Shown: one piece after another, positions 8,892-17,726 of the stretch | How positions within the stretch are numbered: position 1 is the first letter of the stretch | Layout of the letters: every line of letters starts with the position of its first letter | Origin: Sphingomonadales bacterium | GTDB taxonomy: Bacteria; Pseudomonadota; Alphaproteobacteria; Sphingomonadales; Sphingomonadaceae | Direction of reading: 5' to 3' | Length of the DNA stretch: 64,000 nt | NCBI GenBank assembly: GCA_016707885.1 | Contig: JADJGU010000001.1 | Coordinates: 124,001-188,000, forward strand | Position numbers and translations under genes: made by a program | The notes under the pieces: model-generated | Databases searched by the model: none | What the model saw: the letters and a program-made list of their open reading frames with translations, nothing else | Told to the model about the DNA's origin: nothing

Positions 8892-9663
8892 GTTTTAAAA
8901 GGCGTAGTTTCTTTAATTGACGAATCTACCATTATTGTATTGAGACTGCTAAACTTCTTAGCTGATGTTCGATCAGAGATGAAACTTGCACAACCAGTGT
9001 GTCTGACGCCACACTCTCGATCAATTTGCTTTGTCCCTCCCCTCACGGGGCTCCGGTCCGCAAGCCCTGTATTGCCACAACACATCATCCATGATCCCAA
9101 CTCCTTTCCGGCAAAGCCGCATTCGACATGCGACATGCGGCCTGCCTTCCGGCGAGGATGGGAGGGGGAGGGAAAACCGGAATCGATGCCCTGGCGCGGG
9201 CCAGCGGGCACAGCCCGCCACACGGGGGTGTCTATTTCCGGTTTCGGGAACGAGAGGGCAAAGCCCTTGGTGTTCCTGCCTCACACAGGAACAGAGGCGA
9301 TCAGCCGACCATCACCGCAACGCGGCCAACAACGGCACCCTCGCAACAGCGTGACGCAGACGGGCGGTGTGGCGGCAAGCGAAGCGGGAACAAGGCAGTT
9401 GTCCCCAAAGGGGCAGCGCCGCCAGTCCCCAGCGAAAGCGCGCCCGTCGCCCGACCGGCAAGGAAAGAGGCGAGTGTGCCATGCGGGTCAGCCAAAGAAC
9501 ACCGCGCCCTCAGGAGCGCAACGCGCGGAAAAGAGCGCGACCTCAACCCCTCCCGCGCATCATCCCACGCTCCTGATCGTCACCCGAATGGGCCGGGACT
9601 ACAGGCCCGGTGCGCGCAAGCAAATAGAGCAGGTTGCCCGACAGGGCAGCCCATCATGCTATA
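8892..9663. other. GC-rich non-coding tract with many short dyads
   Basis: No credible gene is found in 770 bp. Frames are open by chance because of GC content, but they give Arg/Ala/Pro/Gly-rich translations with no good ribosome sites. Short perfect inverted repeats recur: TGTTCCTG (9271-9278) with CAGGAACA (9286-9293); AGGGC (9255-9259) with GCCCT (9263-9267); TGCCC (9635-9639) with GGGCA (9644-9648), the last just after the DUF6339-like gene. The tract lies between two cargo operons that converge on it. It may hold terminators, a structured RNA or a replication/partition site. From sequence alone the function is unknown. Confidence 0.4.
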
Positions 9664-10437
9664 TCAGGCAGATTGGTCGAACCATTTCCGGAATTCGCGG
9701 GGCAGTACTGCCCGAATTTTGTCTGAAGACATCTCGTAAAGGTCGAAATTCATGTATAGTTGGGGAGAGATAACCGAGACAAGCCGCCGAAAACTTCCCG
9801 GCGTGGTTTCCGAGCTCGCTACGCCTTTTTTCAGTTTCTTGGCTTCTTCGTCATAAAAAATGTCGAGACAAAGATCGATGAGTTGTGGATTGGAACGCAC
9901 GTCATCCTTCTGGGACTGTTCAACGAAATCTGAATGTGTGTTGCATGGAACAGAGAGGAACAGTCTGGCCTTCGCCCCGTATTGCCGGAAAATCGTCCAG
10001 CCCATTCTGACAAGGTGACGGTAAAATCTAAGGCGACTGTTGTCGGGAGCATAGCGGTACTCGCTGGCGAGCAACCAATAACCATCGCTGCGATGGACAA
10101 GCAGCTGACTGATGTAAAGAATACTGATCCAGGTCCAAATTCCGTCATCCGCTTCGGCTTGGGAATTGGTGACAATGCCGGCAAGGTATTCGCTCATGTC
10201 AAAGCGGTTCAAAAACTGTCGCGATGGGTCAATTTCAACACCCGGACTAACCGGTTCAGTCAAATCTGACCTGAAGGCTAACTGGGAAAGCGATTCAACA
10301 TCCTCTGCAGAAATCGGTGTCCCCTGACTTCCCTTTTTTGTGGATGCGTCACTACGGAGCCCTTCAATGGCAAGTCTGACCGCTGACATTCCTTTTTCAT
10401 TGAAACGCAAGAGCTTGATATCGTCCGGTTGTGTCAT
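9664..10437 (-). CDS. DUF6339-like protein, last gene of the ATPase operon
   Basis: The protein is 257 residues from ATG 10437, which overlaps the stop of the preceding gene as ATGA. A longer frame to 10485 exists but would overlap the true C-terminus of that gene, so the shorter start is chosen. It matches from memory the DUF6339 family: a mid-protein Trp-rich segment (DDGIWTWISILYISQLL), the conserved block EYRYAPDNSRLRFYRHLVRM, then RLFLSVP and a C-terminal YDLYEM-like and LPREFRKW ending. The function of the family is not known to me. Such genes occur near restriction or GHKL ATPase genes, as here. No signal peptide or membrane helix is seen. Confidence 0.7.
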   Translation of the reverse strand: MTQPDDIKLLRFNEKGMSAVRLAIEGLRSDASTKKGSQGTPISAEDVESLSQLAFRSDLTEPVSPGVEIDPSRQFLNRFDMSEYLAGIVTNSQAEADDGIWTWISILYISQLLVHRSDGYWLLASEYRYAPDNSRLRFYRHLVRMGWTIFRQYGAKARLFLSVPCNTHSDFVEQSQKDDVRSNPQLIDLCLDIFYDEEAKKLKKGVASSETTPGSFRRLVSVISPQLYMNFDLYEMSSDKIRAVLPREFRKWFDQSA

Positions 10438-11209
10438 GCCGATGCCTCCAGAAGCTGCTCGAACAGGGTCTGGCCATTTCGCCATTTAGTTTCTGCAAAC
10501 TCGACGACACAATCTTCTGCCCATGTGAGCCAATCTTCTTCCGTGCCTTCTGGCCCTGGAATGGCGTTGCAGGAAGTTGCGCGTCAAATCGATCCTTGCA
10601 GAATGCGATAATCCTTCCACCGAGTGTTTCCTCGTCCAGTTCGCCGGGACTTTGGATTCTGCAAACAAGGCCAGTGAGGAGCTCCCGAAGCATGGCGGGG
10701 AGGTACAAGGCCTGCAAGACCGGATGACGCCACGAGCCGAACTTTTCTTCGAGCCTTCGGTTCAGTACAATGCGCGGATTGGCAACATCTCCTGCCCACT
10801 CTATTCGCCACGGCAAAGCGCCCAGATCATCCAGCTCGGGCACCAGAAACGGTTGACGCAGGACTGTGCCTTCTATCTCAACAGGTCGAATATCAGCCGT
10901 CGCGGCCAGAACTCTGCCCTCATTCGTACCCACAGCAATCTGACGCACCTTGAAACGAAGCGTTGCGTCAACGGGAAAATCTGTAAAGTCGAGGTCTTCT
11001 CCAGTCGGATTGGAGATTGTTTTTCTTTGATGTCGCCCCCTGTCAAACCCGTCGAGAACCAGCCTGTAGTCTTCGCTGGTTTGCAGAACTTTGCTATCAA
11101 CGCTGGTGCGTACACGAATAAAGGAATCCGTGCGTTCGATCACGCGAATGTCAACGAAATTTGATTTGATTTTACGGCGGTTAGTGAAATTCAGGCTGGC
11201 AGAAGTCAT
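10434..11209 (-). pseudogene. Unknown 258-residue protein, interrupted by a one-base indel
   Basis: As read, the frame starting MTSASLNFTNRRKIKSNF runs past the true end in a wrong frame. Near 10554-10556 one base seems missing: reading GGGG for GGG gives PFQGPEGTEEDWLTWAED and a natural ending LFEQLLEASA whose TGA overlaps the next ATG. The repaired length is 258 residues. The N-terminal part looks beta-rich (FVDIRVIERTDSFIRVRTSV) and the middle contains WRHPVLQALYLPAMLRELL. No family is recognised. The start overlaps the ATPase stop by 4 bp, so it is part of the same translationally coupled operon and may act with the ATPase. Whether the break is real or a sequencing error is open. Confidence 0.6.
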
Positions 11210-13127
11210 TGTCCCGTCTCCGCAACCTTGCGAACATCAATATATACGTCACGGTTAGGATCGAAGCCCACCAGCTCGATCGAAAAATCCTGCTGCTCTG
11301 CAATGAACTCCAAGCTGTTCGGCGCGACGATTTTGACAGTTACACCGTTACCTTCCACCATGCCGTCATCCCGGAAATCAAAGTCTGAAGGGTTGTGGCG
11401 CTTTCGCCAATTCGATTTACTGGAACCAAAAATGATGTTTGCCGCCCAAACCTTACCCTGTACGCAGCCTGACTTCTCCAGATATTCACCGAGATGGTCG
11501 GTCCCGGTAACTGTCGCCCGACCGTTGGCCAGCCGCTGTATGCGGAAAAGCTGAGGCGCAGGGGGCGGGATCTCCGGTGGTAACGGACTGTCAGTGCCCA
11601 ATTTTATTCCCCGTCCGCCACTTTTTGCTCCCGGCGTTTCCGGAACAACCTCTTTCTCGACAAAGAAGATATCATCCGCAAAGCCGACGAGCTGTTCCAC
11701 GGTTCTCGGTACCCGACAACAGCGCTATAAACGAGCTTCCGAAACGTTGAACTGCATGCCGTTGCCAGTACTCGGAGGGAGCATATGTTCCAAGTGTGCG
11801 CCGCAAAGTCGAGTTTTTCCATTCGGTATGACCCGGATCTTCAGCATATTTCATATACTCGGACAGCTCATTGCCATCGTCATCGTTGAATATATCCAGA
11901 ATCAAGACATCATAAGGCTGGGTTGCCCGGCACTTCTCTTTTTCGATAAGGATGTTGCCACGGAATGCCTTGTAGATTGGCTTGATTTCACTTCCGCTGC
12001 CCTTTGCAAACAGGTCGGCGTAACCGACAACCTTCTTGCTGTTTGCGAGCAGTATCGGAATTGCAAGGCGAGCTGAAACGACCTCACCTGCCGCATAGGC
12101 GTCCTGCATTTTCTTCAGGTTTGCATCGCTGAATGAATCAGAAGTCAGGCCCGCGTCATTTGTAAACTCAAAATCTGGCCGAGGATAAAAAAACTCGTCC
12201 TTGCTCGCCAACCTCGTGGCTTCAAGTGAGACCTCTATTGTCGCCCGCAGATCGTCCGCGTAGCCGTTAGAGTCAACAAGCGAGAGGATGTTAGCCTTCT
12301 GAATAACCTGAGAGGTGCCGGTTCCCAGATCATTGATCTCAACGACGAGATTCTCCTTTATTATCGGGAAAAAGAAATTCTCAATGATGGCGTGCATCAA
12401 TTCATTTTCTGTGATTTCTCTGCGAACGTCTGGAATAAATACCGAAAGGCCATTTTCCAGATTTCTTCTAAGCTGTGCATGCTTGCGGAAACGCGAGAGA
12501 GAATCTGTGTCGTCGGGATCGACAAAAGGATAAATCACATTAGCGTTGTCGCTTTGCCGTTTTACCCGCTTCCCGAACCGGGCATAGCCTAGGTACTCTT
12601 GCTGACCATATCTGTGTGGCGGCAAAATCGAATAGCCAATCAGCAGTTCCTCTCCGTCAGCCCGTCGCGTTAGCTAGGAAAGCATTGGAATCTGAAGCGC
12701 CGGAAAGCGTACTCTTGCCAACGCCGTGACTACCCCCGCTGCCTTTTCGCTTGTTGGATCGCCCCTCTTCCCACCAGAAGCTGTAGAGGCTGTCGTGCGG
12801 CTCCTGTTCCTTGTCTATTGGTCCAAGCAGACCTTTGGTATTGAAGTCCTCAATCAGAAGAAACCGACCTGAACCATATTCCGAGGGTTTTCGTCCTGCG
12901 GCTTGCCAGTGTACACTGAGGGCTTCATACGCCTCGGGAAATTCTTCCGCATTCGCATTCCCGAGCGAAACCACGATGCGAACGGGTTTTTTGGGGTCTT
13001 CAATCGCATCAAGAGAGTTTTGGAAAGACTCGCGAATAATTGCCTGGCTAGGGCTGCCGGAAAAGAACTCTCCCAGCTTTGATTCTGCGATTGTGTCCTC
13101 ATACGCAGCTTCCCTGAAATGCCACAT
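11206..13127 (-). pseudogene. GHKL (MORC/MutL/Hsp90-like) ATPase, interrupted by two indels
   Basis: The N-terminal 150 residues carry the GHKL ATP-binding set: N-box IRESFQNSLDA (31-41), a G1-like box EDFNTKGLLG (93-102) and a glycine-rich lid GGSHGVGKST (131-140). Two one-base shifts split the gene. Near 12670-12671 AFLANATG-stop should continue as TRRADGEELLIGYS before LPPHRYGQQEYLGYARFG. Near 11703-11704 FIALLSGTEN should continue as TVEQLVGFADDIFFVEKE. Dropping one A of AA (minus strand) at each place restores about 639 residues. MORC- and MutL-like ATPases are known partners of bacterial restriction systems; they clamp or move on DNA. It is translationally coupled to the 77-residue gene upstream and the 258-residue gene downstream. 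Confidence 0.7.
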
Positions 13128-13360
13128 CAGACATCCCCCCTGAGCGAGAACTTGCCTTTCGAGCCCAAACTCGCTTCCGCAAACCTTCGCTTCATTTCAC
13201 GGACTTCGGCGTCGATAGCGCGGAAGATTCTCTGGTAGTCAGCCTCCTGGAACTCATAGTTTCCGGTGTTAGACAAATTTCCAATCAACTGGATTTGCTT
13301 GATCGCGTTGTTGACTCTTTTTTCCGCCAGTTCGACAAACTTGTCTCGCTTCCTGCTCAT
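13127..13360 (-). CDS. Small helical protein preceding the GHKL ATPase
   Basis: The gene encodes 77 residues, starting MSRKRDKFVELAEKRVNNAI. It is highly charged and helical, with the segment QIQLIGNLSNTGNYEF (about 22-37), which I associate from memory with small proteins encoded directly upstream of similar ATPases in other bacteria. Its stop overlaps the ATPase start (TGATG), so the two are probably made in fixed ratio and may bind each other. No nuclease or HTH motif is visible. It is the first gene of the ATPase/DUF6339 operon, with a promoter-like region just upstream. The exact function is unknown. Confidence 0.7.
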   Translation of the reverse strand: MSRKRDKFVELAEKRVNNAIKQIQLIGNLSNTGNYEFQEADYQRIFRAIDAEVREMKRRFAEASLGSKGKFSLRGDV

Positions 13361-13389
13361 TGCATGCCCCTCATTTTCGATTTGCGCTG

Positions 13390-13420
13390 TATATCTGCTT
13401 TATGACTGACATATGGTCAA
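13390..13420 (-). promoter_or_regulatory. Possible promoter and dyad for the ATPase operon
   Basis: On the minus strand TTGACC (13415-13420) is followed 18-19 bases later by AGATATA (13390-13396), a plausible -35/-10 pair about 30 bp before the start of the 77-residue gene. The -35 element lies in a short dyad (TGAC at 13407-13410, GTCA at 13416-13419) that could bind a repressor. The -10 match is poor, so the call is weak. Confidence 0.3.
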
Positions 13421-13711
13421 TACATTTTTAATATGCACTGCAATTTTTAGCATTCATAGATAGTTTTCTGCATGACATCTAAGCTGAAAATGAATATAAT
13501 TTCAATATATTATCGATATGAGAATCCGGGGCACTTTGACTGCCAGATTGATTCGCTTTGGGTTGGAATTGGAGTGGTGATGGCCCAGTTCACCGACAAT
13601 GCGAACGCAGTGAATAAGAGAATTGCGGGATGAGCTAGCAACGTACATATGCCCGCACTCTTATAAACGCATTGCCCAGAGGCCCGCGCACCTCCAAAAT
13701 TCAAACCATTT
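13421..13711. other. AT-rich gap between restriction and ATPase genes
   Basis: There is no clear gene. The part at 13421-13520 is very AT-rich (runs of A/T with TATA-like words) and is unlike the flanking genes. At about 13500-13634 a plus-strand frame reads YRYENPGHFDCQIDSLW and ends AVNKRIAG-stop, which has protein-like composition and might be the tail of a lost gene, but no source is recognised. The gap splits the minus-strand block into two transcription units, R-M and ATPase. Confidence 0.4.
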
Positions 13712-15066
13712 TCAGGCCCAAGCTACCATCCTCCTGCCCCTCAGTTCGCCCCTGAAAAACGTCGCAAAGTCCAGCACGTTGTCGTGACCGACATATTCCG
13801 TGTCCTTCGACTTCTTCAGCCCTTCCGGCACGACAAGTGATATGCCCAGCGATGCCATGTCCTCAATGGCGTTGGCAGCTATCGTCTCATCCACCGTGGC
13901 AAGGAACAGGTCGCTTCCTCCCATTTCCCGTTGCACCTGTTTCCAGCGTTCGCGTAGCGTTGTTTTGGCGCTCAAGATCAGACCGCGAGCCGCGCCTTCG
14001 AGCGGTTTCCGCAAATGCACCAGCGAAGGCAGCACAAAATCCGGTCGTTTGCGTGCATCCATAACGACCTGTTTGGCGAAGGGCACATTGCCAGCGACCA
14101 GCATGGCCTCGATCTGGTGCTCGAACGAATAGCCAGCGCGGGATTTCCGTTGCTGGCTGGCGGAGAGCATGATCGCGTCGATAGCGCCGGTAGCGTCTAC
14201 CAGTCGCCGGACCACACTTTTCATATCGATTTTGACGGCATCGTCACCCAGAACCGCCCGCACCAATTCGACGGCCCGTTCGCGACGCTGGAACTCGCGG
14301 AACAACTCCCATTCAATCACGCGGCTGATTTCACGGATCGCGTCACCGGGACGGTCGATGACAAAGGGATCAAGCGCCGCAATCTTGTGTTGTTCCAGAA
14401 ACGCGGTCCTTGCCATGGCAGCAAGTTCCACGGTGACCGGCATTTTCGCGCGATCAGCCGCAAAGGCGGCAATGTTGCCTTCAAGCCAGGCCAGCGCGAC
14501 CTCTTCGGCAAAATCCATAATCCGGTCATGTTCCCGCGCGAGAATGTCGCGTGGATCAAGGATCCGGAAATGAAGGTAATATCCAGCCCGAGAGTGTCAG
14601 CCAAAACGATCGCCTCATCTGAATTCGAGTCTATGGTCAGGCAGACAAAGCCGGGTTCGCCGTCCCGGTCTGTGCGAACCATGACGAGCCATGAGGCAGG
14701 GGACAGGTCGGCAAACGCCTGTTTGGGAACGCCCGTCATGTGCGTTTCCGGTCCCTTGCTGGTATAGTGAACCAGTCGGCTCTTTCTTTCGATGCGGAAT
14801 TGTGGCCAGTCCGTTCGAAACCATGTCTCGCGAATTTCGTGCGCTTCGGGATCGTCGCGATCCTTGGGCACCAATAGCGGGAAAAACCCGCTGTCCCGTT
14901 CGCGTGGCGGAACATAGACACCGGCCTGATGCTTGTTGACCATGCGCGCCCAGTCCCGGTCATTGTTGGACAGCTTTTTCACAAAAAGTCTGTCGGAATT
15001 CCGTAACAGGTCCGCAAGCAAGCCACTGCCCGAATCTTCTTCAAACATGTCAAACTGTTGTGGCAT
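13712..15066 (-). pseudogene. EcoRII-like type II restriction endonuclease, interrupted by one indel
   Basis: Two overlapping frames make one protein. The first (from 15066) has an EcoRII-type N-terminal effector domain (DWARMVNKHQAGVYVPPRE; ETHMTGVPKQAFADLSPASW). The second has the EcoRII C-terminal PD-(D/E)XK nuclease with residues, in repaired numbering, Glu316 (GYSFEHQIEAML), Asp343 (RPDFVLPS), Lys368 and Arg374 (SAKTTLRERWKQVQ). These correspond to the known EcoRII catalytic set. Adding one G at the GGG at 14587-14589 (minus strand) joins them as VLADTLGAGYYLHFRILDP and gives 451 residues, somewhat longer than EcoRII. EcoRII-family enzymes cut CCWGG-type sites. It lies 18 bp after vsr and belongs with the methyltransferase. 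The enzyme is inactive if the indel is real. Confidence 0.8.
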
Positions 15067-15084
15067 TCTGTCTCCGGAAACTGA

Positions 15085-15543
15085 TCAGGCAGGCACTGCA
15101 ACTATCTCGATACCGGACAGCCCCGAATGAAGCCAGTCTTCAAGTTGGTCGGTAACAGTATCGACCGGCATCCTGCGCTTTCCCTTGAGGGCGCATTCCC
15201 AGACAATGGCTCTACGCCATCCGGCGTCCGCAAGTTCCTGCGCATTGATCAGGTCATTGTACCGGTTCTTGCTGATTTTCGCCTGCCAGAATTCGACCCT
15301 GCTGCGAGGCCAGCGGAACAGATGGCATTCATGGCCATGCCAGAAGCAGCCATGAACAAGGATGACGGCGCGGAACTTCGGAAACACAAGATCAGGTTTT
15401 CCCGGTAAATCCCGCGCATGCAGCCTGTAGCGCAATCCGCGCGCGTGTAATGCGCGCCGGACAATGAGCTCGGGTTTGGTGTCCTTCCCCCTGATCCCCG
15501 CCATCATCCGGCTGCGGACTTCGGGGGAGACGATATCAGCCAT
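15085..15543 (-). CDS. vsr: Vsr very-short-patch-repair DNA mismatch endonuclease
   Basis: The protein has 152 residues from ATG 15543. A longer upstream frame is only the opposite reading of the methyltransferase gene. Vsr nicks next to T:G mismatches that arise when 5-methylcytosine deaminates in the methylase recognition site. The sequence has the family block KDTKPELIVRRALHARGLRY and the active site with Asp51 (GKPDLVFP), His64 and His69 (VHGCFWHGHEC), the same positions as in E. coli Vsr. The start overlaps the methyltransferase stop by 8 bp and the restriction gene follows 18 bp later, so the repair function is coupled to the modification enzyme as usual. Confidence 0.93.
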   Translation of the reverse strand: MADIVSPEVRSRMMAGIRGKDTKPELIVRRALHARGLRYRLHARDLPGKPDLVFPKFRAVILVHGCFWHGHECHLFRWPRSRVEFWQAKISKNRYNDLINAQELADAGWRRAIVWECALKGKRRMPVDTVTDQLEDWLHSGLSGIEIVAVPA

Positions 15544-16789
15544 GCGCCAGCATGGGCTCGCGAACATCGGTTGCCTGAACCGTCCGTTTGCCGGTTTCAG
15601 CGCGGATATGCGGGGCCATGATCCGGGCAACGGCACGGACAACTGGCACCACGACTGCGTTTCCGAACTGGCGGTAGGCCTGTGTGTCCGAGACAGGGAT
15701 AACGAACTTGCTGTCCTGCGGCTCTTCAAAGCCCATAAGCCTCGCGCATTCGCGCGGGGTCAGGCGTCGGGGACGGTTGCCTGGTTGCAAGACCAGGCAT
15801 TCGGACCCGTCCTTGTGGTAGCGCGCCGAGAGGGTCCGCGACACATCGTTCGGGCCAAAGACCGAATAGCCAAAGCCGTTGCCAGCCTTGGCGTGCTTCT
15901 CCTTATAGCCCTGCAGATAGTTCCAGAGATGCTCGGTCAGCGTGTATTTGGGATCGACCTTGCGCTCCAGAATGTCACCCAGAACCGGCTTGCGTCCTTC
16001 CGGAATCTCCAGATTGCCAAAATCGAAGGCAGAGCCGTCACGGAACCCGACTATGAAGACCCGTTCACGCTTTTGCGGAACCCAAGGGGCTGAGCTAATC
16101 ACGCGATAATCGACCTGATAGCCAAGCTCATTTGTCAATACATGCATGATTGTGGCGAAGGTCCGCCCGCCGTCATGCCGCTCAAGGTTCTTCACATTCT
16201 CAAGCAGGAACGCTTGGGGGCGGTGATGGGCGATGATCTTGGCGAGATCATAGAACAGCGTACCCTGCGTATCGCACAGAAAGCCATGCGGGCGGCCTAG
16301 GGAGTTCTTCTTGGAGACGCCCGCAATCGAGAAGGGCTGACAGGGGAAACCGGCAAGGAGCACATCATGTTCCGGTACCTTCCAGGGCTCCTCCGCATAG
16401 GGGCGGATATCCCCCGCAAACTCATGTTCAAAGGGATTGTCCCGGAAGTTGGCGGCATAGGTCTGGCGCGAATATTTGTCCCATTCGGCGGTAAAGACAC
16501 ATTTGCCGCCGATTTCCTCAAACGGTCTGCGCAGACCGCCGATGCCTGCGAACAAATCTATGAAACGGAAACGTGTTTCTGTTCTGGCAACCGGCAATTT
16601 GGGAACACCCGCTGCGGCCATCCGTAACATGAAATCCATCGCAAGAGGAGCAGGCTCTGAGCCACGCGGGCCCATTGTTTCATAACGACGGACCGAACGT
16701 TCAGTGACCCGCAACAGTTTCGCCGTCTCTTCGACCGAAAGGCCCGCCCGTTCCCGCAGTTTTGCAAATTCGGTTCGAGGGTCAAGCAT
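15536..16789 (-). CDS. dcm: DNA (cytosine-5) methyltransferase with N-terminal HTH (Dcm/M.SsoII type)
   Basis: The protein has 417 residues from ATG 16789, chosen because GGAG lies 9 bases upstream; a GTG at 16801 is possible but lacks a site. Residues 5-40 form an XRE-like helix-turn-helix (KLRERAGLSVEETAKLLRVT). The C5-methyltransferase motifs follow: I FIDLFAGIGGL (77-87), IV with catalytic Cys150 (AGFPCQPFS), VI ENV (197-199), VIII QKRERVFIVG, IX RRLTPRECARLMGF and X FGNAVVVPVV. With vsr and an EcoRII-like enzyme it probably methylates CCWGG or CCNGG. M.SsoII-type enzymes repress their own gene through this HTH, and a matching operator lies just upstream. All motifs are intact. Confidence 0.95.
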   Translation of the reverse strand: MLDPRTEFAKLRERAGLSVEETAKLLRVTERSVRRYETMGPRGSEPAPLAMDFMLRMAAAGVPKLPVARTETRFRFIDLFAGIGGLRRPFEEIGGKCVFTAEWDKYSRQTYAANFRDNPFEHEFAGDIRPYAEEPWKVPEHDVLLAGFPCQPFSIAGVSKKNSLGRPHGFLCDTQGTLFYDLAKIIAHHRPQAFLLENVKNLERHDGGRTFATIMHVLTNELGYQVDYRVISSAPWVPQKRERVFIVGFRDGSAFDFGNLEIPEGRKPVLGDILERKVDPKYTLTEHLWNYLQGYKEKHAKAGNGFGYSVFGPNDVSRTLSARYHKDGSECLVLQPGNRPRRLTPRECARLMGFEEPQDSKFVIPVSDTQAYRQFGNAVVVPVVRAVARIMAPHIRAETGKRTVQATDVREPMLAHG

Positions 16790-16801
16790 GGCATTCTCCA
16801 C

Positions 16802-16838
16802 TGGGACTCATTTGGACATCCTGTCCGTTCTTGTCCCA
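16802..16838 (-). promoter_or_regulatory. M.SsoII-type autoregulatory operator upstream of dcm
   Basis: A perfectly symmetric double dyad is centred on 16820: inner arms GGACA (16814-16818) and TGTCC (16822-16826) with a 3-bp centre, outer arms TGGGAC (16802-16807) and GTCCCA (16833-16838) each set 6 bp further out. The operator known for M.SsoII is, from memory, GGACA-N3-TGTCC, identical to the inner arms. The site ends 13 bp before the methyltransferase start and touches its ribosome site, and the enzyme has the needed N-terminal HTH. Autorepression is therefore likely. Confidence 0.75.
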
Positions 16839-16863
16839 GTGTTGAAACATTTGCAGAACATGA

Positions 16864-17253
16864 TCAAGGGGGCATCGGAAATAATATAGTATTCTTCGGA
16901 ATATTTCGCCGCCACTGGTGCATACCGCTACCAGTTAAAGAAAGAAGCATGCCCGAATCGGGCGCAGATTTCGTCCTTAGCCGACGGGAATTTACGCCTG
17001 CGACGTCCGTCGTTGTCGTCATTTGCACACGGAAGGTTTCATCGGCTGGATTTTCCATCTGCCATGGCTCGCCAAAGCCTTCCGTCCATACACGACCATA
17101 TTCGTTTCGAGCCGTTTCTAATCGTTCGCTACCCAATGCCGCCAAGTGTGCGCCTGCCTTTCCCGGCACCCAAAACACTCTTGCGTAGATGATTTTCAAC
17201 GCCAATGTTTGGTCCAGAGGGGTGCCAACGACTGCCAACGAATGGAAAAACAT
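16864..17253 (-). CDS. Doubtful 129-codon frame upstream of dcm
   Basis: A minus-strand frame of 129 codons fills the space between dcm and the AlpA-like gene. The middle part (RNEYGRVWTEGFGEPWQMEN) has protein-like composition, but no family is recognised, no good ribosome site precedes the ATG at 17253, and the last 30 codons look random. If it is not a gene, this roughly 450-bp region contains only the dcm operator and the promoters of dcm and alpA. Confidence 0.22.
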   Translation of the reverse strand: MFFHSLAVVGTPLDQTLALKIIYARVFWVPGKAGAHLAALGSERLETARNEYGRVWTEGFGEPWQMENPADETFRVQMTTTTDVAGVNSRRLRTKSAPDSGMLLSLTGSGMHQWRRNIPKNTILFPMPP

Positions 17254-17256
17254 CCC

Positions 17257-17472
17257 ATGTCAGATCTCGAACGAATTATCCGCCTTAAAACCGTACTGGC
17301 CCGCACAGGGCTGTCCCGCTCCACCATGTACCGCAAGATCGCCGAAGGCACCTTTCCGTGCCAATTGAAAATCAGCGTTCATGGCGCTGGCTGGAGAGAG
17401 TCAGCGGTCAACCGCTGGATCGCCAATCCGATTGCTTATCGTGAAGAAGCGCAGGAGCAATCCTGCCCATAG
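17257..17472 (+). CDS. AlpA-family transcriptional regulator
   Basis: The protein has 71 residues from ATG 17257, which has GGAAAA about 9 bases upstream; an in-frame ATG at 17242 would add five residues. It is almost entirely one winged/MerR-like helix-turn-helix domain: IIRLKTVLARTGLSRSTMYR (7-26), then KIAEGTFPCQLKIS and WRESAVNRWIANP. AlpA proteins regulate integrase or excision genes in P4-like prophages and genomic islands. It lies close to the integrase on the opposite strand, so a role in excision or integrase control is likely. It is the only regulator of this type in the element part of the window. Confidence 0.88.
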   Translation: MSDLERIIRLKTVLARTGLSRSTMYRKIAEGTFPCQLKISVHGAGWRESAVNRWIANPIAYREEAQEQSCP

Positions 17473-17549
17473 CCGCAGCTTGTGTCTGGTCCTGATTGTC
17501 GCTCTACCATTGCGCTATTTCGAAGCGCCCATGGCAACTGCGATACCTA

Positions 17550-17718
17550 TTAGGTGTCCGCCGCCTCGCTCGTGCAATAAAGCCCCCACTCGTCCATCAG
17601 TGTGACACGCGCGCCCAGGCTGTTCCTGTGCCAAGCCAAGTTGTGCGGCGATAGGCGGCTTGCACCGCATAAGGTGTCTTGTGAGCCATTGCCACCACTA
17701 CCACGGCATCGGCAAATC
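17550..17718 (-). pseudogene. Relic of a second integrase (C-terminal fragment)
   Basis: Directly downstream of the intact integrase, the minus strand reads AMAHKTPYAVQAAYRRTTWL, then a shift, LMDEWG, another shift, and LYCTSEAADT before TAA at 17550-17552. This parallels the end of the intact integrase (KAHKTPDATEAAYRRTTYLG, then LMDAWGEYC) but is not identical and has indels. It contains the last conserved His and the Tyr nucleophile region only. It is best explained as the surviving tail of a related integrase, left by an earlier or tandem integration. Confidence 0.7.
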
Positions 17719-17726
17719 CTAGGTAA

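Noticed and set aside
9128..9739. Plus-strand frame of 203 codons in the dyad-rich tract
   Set aside because: Random-looking composition, no ribosome site, and several overlapping frames of similar length in the same stretch.
9664..16838. DISARM or BREX system
   Set aside because: There is a cytosine methyltransferase, but no DrmA/DrmB helicase genes, no PglZ and no BrxC-type ATPase.
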